A stretch of DNA of 64,000 nt from Schwartzia succinivorans DSM 10502 (GCF_900129225.1 NZ_FQUG01000007.1:124001-188000); one strand, 5' to 3'. Positions 17,200 to 27,079 are shown, counted from the stretch's first letter. The notes: a model not told the origin generated them from the sequence alone. Translations and numbers: made by a program.

Positions 17200-18903
17200 A
17201 TGAAACCTAAGAAGCTTACTGATTTAATTGACATAGACGAATTAAAGAGCCTGCAAGACAAGTTTGCGGGTGCTACAGGCATGGGCTGTGTTTCCGAGGA
17301 TTTAAACGGAGAACTGATAAAGTCCAATTACATTGCAGACTTTTGCATATTTACCCGTTTGTCCGAAAAAGGCTGCAGCCGTTGCAAGCAGTGTGAACAC
17401 GACGACATACGGAAGGCTGCCGGCTCAAAGCGGATGCATATTTCCAGATGCCACGCAGGGCTTGTAAATTTCACAGCTCCGATTTTTGTCAACGGTGACT
17501 ATGTAGGTGCAATCATGGGTGGGCAGGTTTTTGACTGTCAGCCGGATATTGAAAAAATAAAAGAGCAGGCAAAGGAACTGGACATTCCTGAAGACAGGTA
17601 TATTGAGGCCGCCCGTGAAATCCCGATTATTCCCCGGAAGCGCATTGAAGGCGCGGCAGAGCTTTTATCCGTCACAGCCAACATGCTTTCCGAAAAAGCC
17701 AGTGGGAAACTCAATGCCGAAGATCGTCTGCAGGAGGCTGAACGGATAAGCAATGCAAAACTCGGCTTTATCTCACGGCTCAGTCACGATATAAGAACAC
17801 CAATCGGTATCATAAACAATATGACGGATTTTGCCCTTGAGGATATAGACAACAAGGCAAAGGTGCAGGATGATCTGATGAAAATCCGCTCCGCCACTAA
17901 ATATCTTTTGAGTCTTATAAACGATGTCCTGGACCTTTCAAAAATTGAAAGCGGAAAAATTGAACTGCATCCGGAGCCTTATACATTTAAAGACTTTATG
18001 CAGTATCTGGGAACACTCATTCAGAGTATGTGTGATGAAAAGGGGATAACCTTCAAAATCGAGTCCGAGCATGTTGTCGACCCGATTTATGTGGATAAAA
18101 TACGCTTTAACCAGATTGGCATGAATCTCCTGTCAAATGCAGTAAAGTATACTCCTCCGGGAGGCACGATAACATACATCAACGACGCAGTACTGTTATC
18201 CGATACACAGGCACGCCTCAGAGTCACTGTAAAGGACACCGGTATAGGCATGAGTCAGGAATTTCTGAAGAAAATTTTTTCACCATATTCGCAGGAGCTT
18301 GACAATCCGCTCCGCGATGAGGCAACAGTCAGCACAGGGCTCGGTATGTCCATCGTAGCAAAGCTCATCGACCTCATGAACGGAAAAATAACCATCGACA
18401 GTGAAGTGGGAAAGGGGACAACAGTTACCTGGGAAGCTGTACTTCCTCACCATATTGAGGCCGTAGCAAAGGGTGCAGAAAGCGCTGAACAAAAGACTCC
18501 GGCTGAAACTGGAAAACTGAGTGGGCGCGTGCTTATTGTGGAAGACAATGAAATTAACCGCATGATTGCAGACCGTCTTTTAGAGGATATAGGTATTGCC
18601 ACTGACTGCGAAAGCAACGGCAAGGACGGCGTATCAAGGTTCAATCATTCTCCTCTCGGTTTTTATGATGCAATTCTCATGGATATCCAGATGCCGGTGA
18701 TGAACGGAATCGACGCCGTAAAAGCAATCAGAAAGCTATCCCGTGAGGATGCCTGTACAATCCCGGTATATGCACTGACCGCCGATGCCTATTCGGATTT
18801 GAACGACAAGCTTGATGAATACGGTTTTAACGGACTTCTTTTAAAACCCATGGACAGAGCCTCTTTGTACACGACACTTTCAACTCATATGAAAAAAGCC
18901 TGA
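17200..18903 (+). CDS. PocR-domain hybrid histidine kinase with receiver domain
   Basis: 567 residues from ATG 17200 (GAAGGTGACC upstream). The N-terminal PocR sensory domain (about 5-165) has conserved Cys clusters (GCSRCKQCEHD, ISRCHAG). A HisKA domain follows with His196 in LSHDIRTP, then an HATPase domain with GIGMS and GLGMSI boxes, and a C-terminal receiver with phospho-acceptor Asp495 in LMDIQMP and conserved KP. PocR domains bind small organic ligands such as 1,2-propanediol, which would fit carbon-source sensing in a propionate-forming anaerobe, but the ligand is unknown. No membrane segment, so it is cytoplasmic. The output partner is not nearby. Confidence 0.88.
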   Translation: MKPKKLTDLIDIDELKSLQDKFAGATGMGCVSEDLNGELIKSNYIADFCIFTRLSEKGCSRCKQCEHDDIRKAAGSKRMHISRCHAGLVNFTAPIFVNGDYVGAIMGGQVFDCQPDIEKIKEQAKELDIPEDRYIEAAREIPIIPRKRIEGAAELLSVTANMLSEKASGKLNAEDRLQEAERISNAKLGFISRLSHDIRTPIGIINNMTDFALEDIDNKAKVQDDLMKIRSATKYLLSLINDVLDLSKIESGKIELHPEPYTFKDFMQYLGTLIQSMCDEKGITFKIESEHVVDPIYVDKIRFNQIGMNLLSNAVKYTPPGGTITYINDAVLLSDTQARLRVTVKDTGIGMSQEFLKKIFSPYSQELDNPLRDEATVSTGLGMSIVAKLIDLMNGKITIDSEVGKGTTVTWEAVLPHHIEAVAKGAESAEQKTPAETGKLSGRVLIVEDNEINRMIADRLLEDIGIATDCESNGKDGVSRFNHSPLGFYDAILMDIQMPVMNGIDAVKAIRKLSREDACTIPVYALTADAYSDLNDKLDEYGFNGLLLKPMDRASLYTTLSTHMKKA

Positions 18904-18904
18904 T

Positions 18905-18950
18905 AAAGTGAAACTTATTCAGGGCTGTATAAGTGCTTCGGATAAAGTAA
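18905..18950 (+). repeat. short dispersed repeat, copy 1
   Basis: Contains AAAGTGAAACTTATTCAGGG and GGATAAAGTAA and begins immediately after the kinase stop codon. Similar copies at 41401, 47382 and 48053. Confidence 0.65.
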
Positions 18951-18982
18951 GCCCGTCTGCGGATAACGCAGACGGGCTTACT
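18946..18982. terminator. perfect hairpin terminator between convergent genes
   Basis: Sixteen-base perfect stem (AGTAAGCCCGTCTGCG and complement) with a five-base loop, between the kinase gene and panE. The following T-run is weak. Confidence 0.6.
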
Positions 18983-18998
18983 AATTTGCCATATATCC

Positions 18999-19940
18999 TT
19001 ATGGTACAACGCATATTTCCTTAAGTTCATTGTAATATCTCGTACATACAGGTACCTCGACATTATATTCCTTCGCGGTGCGGATAAGCGAACCCAAAAA
19101 CGCATCAAGCTCAGTCGGACGCCCTGCAGATACATCACGCTCCATTGAGCTTGTGGCCTTCGGCGACTGCTTTGTAGTCATAAAAGTGAACTGCTTCTCT
19201 ATCAGATCCTCCGGGAGCTTTATCCCCTTTGCCTTGCTGACGGCATATGCTTCCTCAAAAAGCCCGCGTATATCCTTGAGTTTTTCCTTATCCTCACGAA
19301 TAGGACCAATACTTGTCTTATAGCGTGCCGTTATCGTGTTAAAGGCACAGTTCAAAATATACTTTCTCCATATCTCTGCTTCGATATCCTCTGCAAAGCG
19401 GCAGTCGAAATCTACAGACTTGAAAATATCATAAATATTATGCGCAACCGCAGAAGCTTCCGAAGATTTGTCCTTAGTTCCAAGAAACATATATGTATAA
19501 GTCCCGGACTGTTTTGCAGAGTAATCCTCCTGCGCACCGGTTATTGTGTATATCACACTGTCAAGCACCTTTGCCTCAGGGAAACATTTCCTAAGACGGT
19601 CCCCCGGCTCTATTCCATTCATAACAGGAAGAATAACTGTATCCGGGCCTATGCAGGGTGCTATCTTTTCAGCTATATCATCAAGAGAATAATTTTTTAC
19701 GCACACAATAATATAATCCTGTATTCCAAGCTCAGCCCCGTCCGCTGCAACCTTTGAAGGTCGTGAAACAACCTCTCCGTAGAAGTCGCTGTGAAGAACA
19801 AGTCCTCTCTCACGGAATGAATCCGCACGTTTTCCACGCGCAATAACGCTCAGTGATTCAGAATATTTCTTTCCAAGCATAGCAGCTAAAAGCGTCCCGA
19901 TTGCTCCGACACCTGCGACACATATTTTCGGCTGTGTCAT
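18999..19940 (-). CDS. panE: 2-dehydropantoate 2-reductase (ketopantoate reductase)
   Basis: 313 residues from ATG 19940 (AAAGGGGG upstream). The N-terminal Rossmann motif is VAGVGAIGTLLAAML; the VCVKNYSLDDIA and LPVMNGIEP segments fit the family, and the catalytic-domain lysine is in IWRKYILNCAFNTI. It uses NADPH to reduce ketopantoate to pantoate in the CoA pathway. It is alone here. PanE-like proteins also include other 2-ketoacid reductases, so substrate is inferred. Confidence 0.87.
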   Translation of the reverse strand: MTQPKICVAGVGAIGTLLAAMLGKKYSESLSVIARGKRADSFRERGLVLHSDFYGEVVSRPSKVAADGAELGIQDYIIVCVKNYSLDDIAEKIAPCIGPDTVILPVMNGIEPGDRLRKCFPEAKVLDSVIYTITGAQEDYSAKQSGTYTYMFLGTKDKSSEASAVAHNIYDIFKSVDFDCRFAEDIEAEIWRKYILNCAFNTITARYKTSIGPIREDKEKLKDIRGLFEEAYAVSKAKGIKLPEDLIEKQFTFMTTKQSPKATSSMERDVSAGRPTELDAFLGSLIRTAKEYNVEVPVCTRYYNELKEICVVP

Positions 19941-20042
19941 AAAAAATCCCCCTTTGCACGTCCTGAAACCCATATCCTTTACCTTCCTATTCTACCATTT
20001 GATACTACTGTCAGCAATTCAGATATATAATGTACCGGGGTA

Positions 20043-20095
20043 ATGTTAACTTAATATATTTATAGAGTTGACGTTAACCGTCGGAATGCTATAAT
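20043..20095 (+). promoter_or_regulatory. promoter with BirA-like operator upstream of bioY
   Basis: TTGACG (20068-20073) and TATAAT (20090-20095) are 16 bp apart. An imperfect inverted repeat, ATGTTAACT (20043-20051) and AGTTGACGT (20066-20074), with a 14-bp spacer, overlaps the -35 box. It resembles the half-sites and spacing of biotin repressor (BirA) operators. Confidence 0.55.
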
Positions 20096-20158
20096 AATGG
20101 TGTTGAGTGAGTGCCATCATTCTGCGCTCACCCAAAAGCCGATACAGGAGGAATTTCC

Positions 20159-20740
20159 ATGATCAATCAGGATTCAACAATAAATTTAAACGAGGCAGCT
20201 CAGCCAAAGGAAACTCAGGTGCAGACAATGACCAAGATGGCACTCTGCATTGCCTTATGCTGCGTGTCTGCCTTTATCTCATTTCCGCTTCCCTTTACTC
20301 CGGGTCTTGTAACCGCTCTGACTATGGCTCTCGGTGTCACAGCCTTCGTTCTTACTCCGAAGCAAACCTTTATAACAGTAACGCTCTATGTTCTCATGGG
20401 TGGAATCGGACTTCCGGTTTTCCCGGGTGGAATGGGAGGACTTGGCCGTCTTCTTGGTCCTACAGGAGGTTTTTATCTGGTCTGGCCGCTGGTCTACACT
20501 ATCGTCAGCTGTTTCAAGGGTAAGGAAATAAACATGAAGCGGTATGCGCTTGTTAATATCCTCTTCGGAGTACCTCTCACATACGTCGGCGGACTCATAT
20601 CCATGATGCTCGTAATGGATGTCGGACTTTGGCAAGGTCTTGTAATGGCAGTCTTCCCGTTTATCCCCGGAGATATCATGAAGGCTGTTGCGGCCGCGTT
20701 TGTCGGAGTAAAGGTCAATAAAGTTCTTGCAAATCGGTGA
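20159..20740 (+). CDS. bioY: BioY biotin transporter S component
   Basis: 193 residues from ATG 20159 (AGGAGG upstream). About six membrane helices with the BioY motifs GGIGLPVFPGGMGG and GPTGGFYLVWP, and a VFPFIPGDIMKA C-terminal segment. It binds and imports biotin, alone or with an ECF module. It overlaps the thiolase start by one base, forming an operon bioY-thiolase-ligase like the BirA-regulated yhfUTS operon of Bacillus subtilis. Confidence 0.93.
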   Translation: MINQDSTINLNEAAQPKETQVQTMTKMALCIALCCVSAFISFPLPFTPGLVTALTMALGVTAFVLTPKQTFITVTLYVLMGGIGLPVFPGGMGGLGRLLGPTGGFYLVWPLVYTIVSCFKGKEINMKRYALVNILFGVPLTYVGGLISMMLVMDVGLWQGLVMAVFPFIPGDIMKAVAAAFVGVKVNKVLANR

Positions 20741-21894
20741 TGCTCACAATGGAAAAGGTATACGTTCTTGGGGGTCTTAGGACCCCCATTGTTGTTAAAA
20801 ACGGACAGTTCAAAAACATAAAGCCAGAATGCTTCGGTGCTGAAGTGCTGAAAGCACTGATAAAGAAATACGCTCTTACGGATATTTCCGGAGTTATTGC
20901 CGGCAACGCTGTGGGAACAGGAGGAAACATCACACGTCTCATGACACTTACAGCAGGAATTGACGAAAGAGTTCCTGCCATGACCGTTGACATGCAGTGT
21001 GCTTCCGCAGCCGCAGCTATATCTGTTGCTTACGCAAAAATAGCAGCAGGGCAGGGGGATGTTTTCATAGCAGGCGGTCTTGAGAGTTCATCGCTTCAAC
21101 CTATACGGGTATATGCTAAAGGTGATGACCGATACGATAAAACCCCTATGCATGACGGAGCTTACAAGACAGCACAGTTCTCCCCGGGTGACCTCAATCC
21201 CGATGCAATGCTTCGCGGAGCTGAAAAAACGGCACAGGCAGAAAATATCACAAAAGAAGAGCTGGATGCGTGGGTGCTTGAAAGCCATCGCCGTGCTTCA
21301 GATGCGCAGACTGCAGGAGTACTTTCTGACATCATTGTTCCTGTAAACGGCTGCGAAAGGGATGACGGAATACGTCCCCGCATGAACCAGCGGCTTCTTG
21401 ACCGTCTTCCGCTCATTTTTGGCAAAGGCTCTCTGACAAATGCGGGAAACTCCTGTCTCATAAATGATGGCGCAGCTTTTGTTATTCTCGTTTCAGAGAA
21501 ATACCTGGCCGAACATAAAATCAAACCCGCTGCGCGCATACTTGGAACAGCCTCCATGGGAGGTGTCCCTGATGAAAGCCCCCGGGGGGCAATGCGTACT
21601 GCCGATACACTCCTGTCGAAGCTCGGTCTTGGATACGAGGATTTGTCCGCAATTGAATTTAATGAAGCATTTGCTGTAATCGACGTTCTTTTCGAAAGAA
21701 GCCACCCTTCTCTCAGAGGCATCTACAATACCTTCGGCGGCGCGCTTGCCTACGGGCATCCCTACGGCGCCTCGGGTGCCATCCTCATGCTGCACCTTTT
21801 GAAGGCTCTTTCCTCCGCAGGCGGCGGCAAAGGTATTCTTTCCATCGCCGGAGCGGGCGGTATGGGAGAAGCAATAGGAGTGGAAATGCTATGA
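20740..21894 (+). CDS. thiolase (acetyl-CoA acetyltransferase family)
   Basis: 384 residues. Catalytic residues: nucleophile Cys in MQCASAAAAIS, His in FNEAFAV (the NEAFA box), and Cys replaced in the final loop, where YGHPYGASGA carries the His but the usual CxGGG reads AGAGGMG. It is the YhfS-like type. It overlaps both bioY and the ligase gene. Inference: with the ligase it makes or processes an acyl-CoA linked to pimelate or biotin metabolism; the reaction is not established. Confidence 0.82.
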   Translation: MLTMEKVYVLGGLRTPIVVKNGQFKNIKPECFGAEVLKALIKKYALTDISGVIAGNAVGTGGNITRLMTLTAGIDERVPAMTVDMQCASAAAAISVAYAKIAAGQGDVFIAGGLESSSLQPIRVYAKGDDRYDKTPMHDGAYKTAQFSPGDLNPDAMLRGAEKTAQAENITKEELDAWVLESHRRASDAQTAGVLSDIIVPVNGCERDDGIRPRMNQRLLDRLPLIFGKGSLTNAGNSCLINDGAAFVILVSEKYLAEHKIKPAARILGTASMGGVPDESPRGAMRTADTLLSKLGLGYEDLSAIEFNEAFAVIDVLFERSHPSLRGIYNTFGGALAYGHPYGASGAILMLHLLKALSSAGGGKGILSIAGAGGMGEAIGVEML

Positions 21895-23213
21895 AAAATT
21901 ACTACGATATGCTTTCAGCTATGGCCGAAAGACATCCCGATAAAATATGCCTGACTGTTGATTCATCGCGTTGGACCTATAAAGAGCTTAAGGCGGCGTG
22001 TGACAGACTCGCAGAAAAGCTCCCGGAAGACTGTACAGGAAGTCTTCTGGTGCTGGCTGATACATTTGCAGCCCAGCTCACGGCCTTTACTGCCCTTCAG
22101 AAGAATGGAATTATTCCTATTCTTCTGCACCACGGCATGAAGGAGGAAGAAATTTCTTCCATTATAAAAGAAAATCATCTTCAGGGAATTATACGCCTGA
22201 AAGATGATGTGCTGTCCTTTACTCCTTCCGATGAAGCAGTATGTCCGCATAATGAACCTGATATACTGGGGGTTCTGAGTTCAGGCTCTACAGGGACTCC
22301 TAAGGTAATGTACCGCACCTTCGACAGCTGGGCAGGTTACTTTCCCAAGCAGAATCCCATATTCGGAGTGAACGGAGCTTCACGCATGTTTCTGCACGGA
22401 AGCCTCAGCTTCACAGGAAACATGAATTCCCTGCTTTCCGTACTTTTCGAAGGCGGTACAGTCATTACCAGCGAGCACTTCCGCTGCCGTCACTGGGCAA
22501 AGCTCATGGAGGAAGAGCATGCAGACATCCTGTATCTCGTTCCATCAAAGCTCCACCTTCTGACAGAATCAGTAAAAGAAACGCTGCCTGAGGTGCGCCA
22601 CATATTCACCGGCTCTCAGCTCCTTTCAGCGCAGAATATCCGCGATTTAAAAGCTCTGTGCTCAAATGCAGAGCTGATACTCTACTATGGCGCAAGCGAA
22701 CTGAACTACATAACCTACGCCGTATGCGATAATCCTGACCGCGACCCGAGAAACCTTGGGAAACCCTTCCCGGGCATAAAAATAACCGTAGCGGACGGTC
22801 TTGTCTACGTTGACACAAAGTACCACGTAAGCGGTATAGAAATACCTTTTTCCGTCAAGGACACAGGCTCACTTAACGAAAAAGGAGAGCTTATCTTCGA
22901 GGGACGCCGCGACGCATGGATAAACAAGGGCGGCGTAAAAATCAGCACCCAGCGCATAGAAAACCTGCTGCGCACCATAGAAGGCGTTGCTGCCTGTGCT
23001 GTGCTTCCCTATGAGGACGAAGTTCGGGGAATGGACGCTGCCGCGTTCATTGTTTCCGAAAAAAATGCAAGCGAATCAGTCATACGCACGGAGGTAAAGC
23101 GGATTTTGAAGCCGGTTGAAGTTCCCGGGAGGCTCTGTTTCGTCGCAGAAATACCCTTAAACGACCGCGGAAAAGTAGACAAAAAGTCCCTTTTTGCCTC
23201 GAAACCCCTATAA
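21891..23213 (+). CDS. AMP-forming acyl-CoA ligase family protein
   Basis: 440 residues, shorter than most ANL-family ligases. P-loop-like SSGSTGTPKVM (about 130-140), A5 motif YGASELNYIT, and a C-terminal domain with GRRDAWINKGG and a final GKVDKKSL lysine loop. It overlaps the thiolase stop by four bases. YhfT-like by context. The likely product is an acyl-adenylate or acyl-CoA for the thiolase; the acid is unknown. No terminator of strength was seen before the HU promoter region. Confidence 0.82.
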   Translation: MKNYYDMLSAMAERHPDKICLTVDSSRWTYKELKAACDRLAEKLPEDCTGSLLVLADTFAAQLTAFTALQKNGIIPILLHHGMKEEEISSIIKENHLQGIIRLKDDVLSFTPSDEAVCPHNEPDILGVLSSGSTGTPKVMYRTFDSWAGYFPKQNPIFGVNGASRMFLHGSLSFTGNMNSLLSVLFEGGTVITSEHFRCRHWAKLMEEEHADILYLVPSKLHLLTESVKETLPEVRHIFTGSQLLSAQNIRDLKALCSNAELILYYGASELNYITYAVCDNPDRDPRNLGKPFPGIKITVADGLVYVDTKYHVSGIEIPFSVKDTGSLNEKGELIFEGRRDAWINKGGVKISTQRIENLLRTIEGVAACAVLPYEDEVRGMDAAAFIVSEKNASESVIRTEVKRILKPVEVPGRLCFVAEIPLNDRGKVDKKSLFASKPL

Positions 23214-23347
23214 AATCAAGAAAAAATTGCAAAATTTTTGATTTTTTTTTATTTTTTTGCAGGATTTTCGCGGATTTTGGCGTATAATATAGGCAATGGA
23301 AATCCAACTACCATAGAAACCTACATTTTTTAGGAGGCGTTTCACGT

Positions 23348-23686
23348 ATGGCAAAGAAAGCAAAAAAAGTCGCAGCAGTAAAAGCAGCTCCGAAGGCAGC
23401 TGCAAAGGGCGCAAAAGAGGTCGTTAACAAGGGCATGCTCGTTGACGCAGTCGCAGAGAAACTTGAGGGTGCAGTTTCCAAGAAGGATACAAAGGCTGTA
23501 CTCGATGCGCTTCTCACGACGGTTGTTGAATCCGTCCGCAAAGGCGGCGAGGTTCGTCTCGTTGGCTTCGGCACATTCAAACAGTCCCACCGCGCAGCTC
23601 GCACGGGCCGCAACCCGCAGACCGGCGCTGCAATTCAGATTGCTGCTTCGGATGCTTTCACATTCAAATCCAGCATCAAATTCTAA
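23348..23686 (+). CDS. hup: HU-family DNA-binding protein with Lys/Ala-rich N-terminal extension
   Basis: 112 residues. The C-terminal about 88 residues are HU: NKGMLVDAVAEKL, the GFGTFKQSHRAARTGRNPQTG DNA-binding arm, and a final AFTFKSSIKF. The first about 25 residues are Lys/Ala-rich, like histone H1 tails, and absent from classic 90-residue HU. It would compact DNA and the tail may add non-specific affinity. AGGAGG precedes ATG. Carriage on the replicon suggests a role in its own nucleoid organisation. Confidence 0.9.
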   Translation: MAKKAKKVAAVKAAPKAAAKGAKEVVNKGMLVDAVAEKLEGAVSKKDTKAVLDALLTTVVESVRKGGEVRLVGFGTFKQSHRAARTGRNPQTGAAIQIAASDAFTFKSSIKF

Positions 23687-23696
23687 TAACAGACAA

Positions 23697-23725
23697 AACG
23701 GCCGTCCTTCGGGGCGGCTTTTTTG
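23697..23725 (+). terminator. HU terminator
   Basis: GGCCGTCC-TTC-GGGGCGGC stem followed by TTTTTTG. Confidence 0.7.
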
Positions 23726-23756
23726 TTACCCGGGTTTACTAAAGCATCGGCATACA

Positions 23757-23791
23757 ACACCAAAAAGTAAGTACTTACATTTTGGTGTCAT
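23757..23791. repeat. inverted pair of iteron-like motifs
   Basis: ACACCAAAAAGTAAG (23757-23771) faces CTTACATTTTGGTGTCAT (23774-23791). The units match the iterons at the origin 12.6 kb away. The site sits 22 bp before the GNAT gene and could bind Rep. Confidence 0.6.
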
Positions 23792-23812
23792 AATACAAAA
23801 AGGACGGATTTA

Positions 23813-24289
23813 ATGAACATACGTGACATCAGTGAGAGTGACAACGCAGCAATCGCCCTGATTATCAGAAACACACTGAAGGAATTTCAGCTTGATATTC
23901 CGGGTACTGCATACTACGACCCGGAGCTTGACAGCCTGAGTGACTATTACGCGCGCAACGGACGCCGTTATTTGATATGTGCAGACGAAAGCGGCACCGT
24001 CATCGGTGGATGCGGCTACGCAGAATTCGGCAGCAGTCAAACAGCAGAAATGCAAAAACTGTACCTTATTCCGGCCTGCCGCGGAAAAGGAATCAGTACA
24101 ATACTTATAAAGGAAATTGAAGCATCCGCAAAAGCAGATGGCTACCATACGCTTTACCTTGAAACACATCACAATTTGATGAAAGCTGTCCAAATTTATG
24201 AAAAATTTGGGTACAAACGCCTTGAAAAACCCCTTGGGAACAGTCCCCATACAACGATGGATTACTTTTTTTGCAAAAAACTCACATAA
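23813..24289 (+). CDS. GNAT-family N-acetyltransferase
   Basis: 158 residues. The acetyl-CoA binding loop is PACRGKGISTILI (about 84-96) after the LYLIP strand, with the C-terminal EKFGYKR segment. Closest in look to small-molecule or protein acetyltransferases of the YhbS/ElaA-like kind; substrate unknown. AAGGACGG lies upstream. The iteron-like pair overlaps its promoter region. Confidence 0.82.
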   Translation: MNIRDISESDNAAIALIIRNTLKEFQLDIPGTAYYDPELDSLSDYYARNGRRYLICADESGTVIGGCGYAEFGSSQTAEMQKLYLIPACRGKGISTILIKEIEASAKADGYHTLYLETHHNLMKAVQIYEKFGYKRLEKPLGNSPHTTMDYFFCKKLT

Positions 24290-24419
24290 AAACCAAAAAA
24301 TTTGCCAAAACCGAGTAGTATTCATATACAACTGTTATACCCGTATGGGATTAAGTACATTTATAGCGCTATATAAATTATCTATTGACAAAAAATTCAG
24401 AACAGACTACTATGAATCT

Positions 24420-24600
24420 GACAACGGAATAGCGTGGGGAAAGGTGCCGAACGGCACAATAGGGAATCCGGAAATCCGGAGCGGTCCCGCCACTGTAATG
24501 GGGAGCCCTCACCAGCATGCCACTGAATACAGCTTTCGGGAAGGCGGTGAGAGGCGATGAGCCTAAGCCAGGATACCTGCCTTTCTCAACAATCACCGTT
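24420..24600 (+). ncRNA. cobalamin (AdoCbl) riboswitch
   Basis: Shows the class features: a GGTGCC..GGCAC paired arm, GGGAATCCGG, the conserved CGGTCCCGCCACTGTAA segment (about 24481-24499), and the B12 box GCCAGGATACCTGCC (24567-24581). It lies in the leader of mutAB, whose enzyme needs adenosylcobalamin. Edges are approximate. Confidence 0.93.
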
Positions 24601-24690
24601 AGCACTCACCGTTGAGTGCTTGCACCCGCGATAGATGGGGAGGAGATTCGATGCTGTGTATGGGCGAGCATTTTGGCATGGTATAAGTCT

Positions 24691-24720
24691 CCGGCTTAAG
24701 TTATTTAAGCCGGTTTATTT
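24691..24720 (+). terminator. first leader terminator after the riboswitch
   Basis: CCGGCTTAA pairs with TTAAGCCGG, followed by TTTATTTATT. It is the likely expression platform. Confidence 0.65.
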
Positions 24721-24754
24721 ATTGGCCTGAAAATGAGCCCCAATGCAAATTTAT

Positions 24755-24789
24755 CGGTCTGCGCCTCATCGCGCGGACCGTTTTGTTTT
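24755..24789 (+). terminator. second leader terminator
   Basis: CGGTCTGCGC pairs with GCGCGGACCG, then TTTTGTTTT. Two hairpins in tandem between aptamer and mutA suggest tight off-control. Confidence 0.65.
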
Positions 24790-24896
24790 GGAATCAGCGA
24801 GGGCCTTTAGCGAGGGAGGGCTTTTCACGGATTCCCGGCAAGGGCACGCGGACAGCTCTGATGTCCGCAAGGTTAAATTTCAGAAGGAGGGTTCTA

Positions 24897-27079
24897 ATGG
24901 AAGAGGAAAAGAAGGAAGAAGAGCTTGATCTGCAGGCAATCTTAAAGCAGGCAGAGAGCAAGACAGACTTCCCGGAAGTGACTTTCGACGAGTTCACTCC
25001 GCCGACTGATGAAGAATGGAAAGTAGCGTGCGAGGCGCTGCTCAAGGGCGCACCCTTTGAAAAGGTCATGTTTACGAAGACCTACGAGGGAATCACGTTT
25101 GATCCGATGTATACGCGCAAGCATACAGAGGACATCCTGCCAAAGGCTTCGTATCCGGGCATGGGTGACTACCTCCGCGGCACGAATGTCAGCGGATATG
25201 TAGGCAAACCCTGGGGCATCGCACAGTCCTGCGATGAAACGCTGCCGAAGGAGAACAACGAGCTTCTCAAATTTGAGGTTGAGAAGGGCTCCACCGTATA
25301 CAACGTCCGTCTTGATAAAGCAACGCTTCTCAACAAGGACGTCAAGGATGCGGAAAAAGTCGGGGACGACGGCTGCAGCGTAACAACGCTTGATGATATT
25401 CATACACTTCTCGATGGATTGAAGCTTGATGAATATCCTCTCTATATTTATGCCGGCGCATCGGCTCTCCCGATGCTGGCAGGCGTCGCGGCAAAATTCA
25501 ATGCCTGCGGCAAAAAACTCGCAAAACTCACCGGTTTCGTCGGCGCAGACCCGATTGGGCAGCTGGTAGAAAACGGACAGAACTATGCATCTCTGGATCA
25601 GCTCTACGATGAGATGGCGGAAACGGCAAAATGGGCCATCAAAAACGCACCGAGCCTCCGCACGATCATGGTTCGCGACGATGTATTCTCCCGCGGCGGT
25701 GCAAGCGATGTACAGGATACGGCATATGTACTCGCCATCGCAGTGGAGTATATCCGTCAGCTCATGAAACGCGGCCTCACCATCAAAGAGGCAGCAAGCC
25801 AGATTTTCTTTGGAATCTCCATGGGCGCAAACTTCTTCATGCAGATTGCAAAACTGCGTGCATCCCGTCCAATCTGGGCAAATATCATCAAAGCCTTCGG
25901 CGGCGACGAAGAGGACATGGCTATGCATGTACACGGCCGTCCGGCTCTCTTCTTCAAAACCGTATTTGACCCGTACGTTAACATGCTCCGCAACACGACG
26001 GAAATCTTCTCCGGCGTTGTCGGCGGTCTCGATTCCTATGAGAACGAGCCGTTCGATGAGCCGATCCGCAAGGGTGATGTATTCTCCCGCCGTATCGCCC
26101 GCAACGTACAGGTTATGCTTCAGGAAGAGTTCGGTCTTCTTCAGCCGATTGACCCGTCCGGCGGATCCTGGGCTGTTGAAACGCTCACGAAGCAGATCAA
26201 AGAAAAAATCTGGGCAGAGTTCCAGGCTATCGAAGGAAAAGGCGGCATCGTCAAGGCTCTCGAGGAAGGCTATCCTCAGGAGACAATCGCAAAAACGCTG
26301 GCTGACCGCTTCAAGGCACTGGAGTTCCGCAAAGACCGCATCGTCGGCAGCAACATGTATCCGAACATGACAGAGGAGCTTCTCGACAAGCGCGAAGAAG
26401 ACCAGGCTGCACTCAAAAAACAGCGTCAGGCTGATATTGATGCATACCTCTCCGACATGGACGATACACATAAAGCAGAGTGCCTCAAGGCTCTCAAAGA
26501 TTCTGCAACCGTAGATGCAGCTCTCAAAGCATTCCAGGCAGGCGCAACTATCGGCGAAATCCGTGCAGCCCTCAACAAAGGCGGTGCATCCGAGACGCTG
26601 AAAGCCATCGCACCGCACCGCTGGAGCGAACGCTTTGAAGACCTCCGCATGACTACGGAAGCATTCAAGAAAGCACACAACGGAGATAACGTCAAGGTAT
26701 TCCTTGCAAACATGGGTCCGATTCCACAGCATAAAGCACGCGCTGACTTCTCCACCAGCTTCCTGCAGGTCGGTGAATTCGACGTTGAGCTCAACAACGG
26801 CTTCAAGACCACTGATGAAGCTGCTGCCGCTGCAAAAGAATCCGGCGCCGATGTCGCTGTCATCTGCTCGACGGATAAAACGTATCCGGAGATTGTTCCG
26901 GATCTCGCACCGAAACTCCGCGCTGCTCTGCCGAATGCAACGATTTATCTTGCAGGCGCTGCACCGAAGGACCTTGAACCGGTCTATCGCGAAGCCGGAG
27001 TTGACGACTTCATTTCCGTCAAAGCCAACTGCTATGAAATTCTGCGGTTCCTGCAGAAGAAGAAAGGGATGATTGATTG

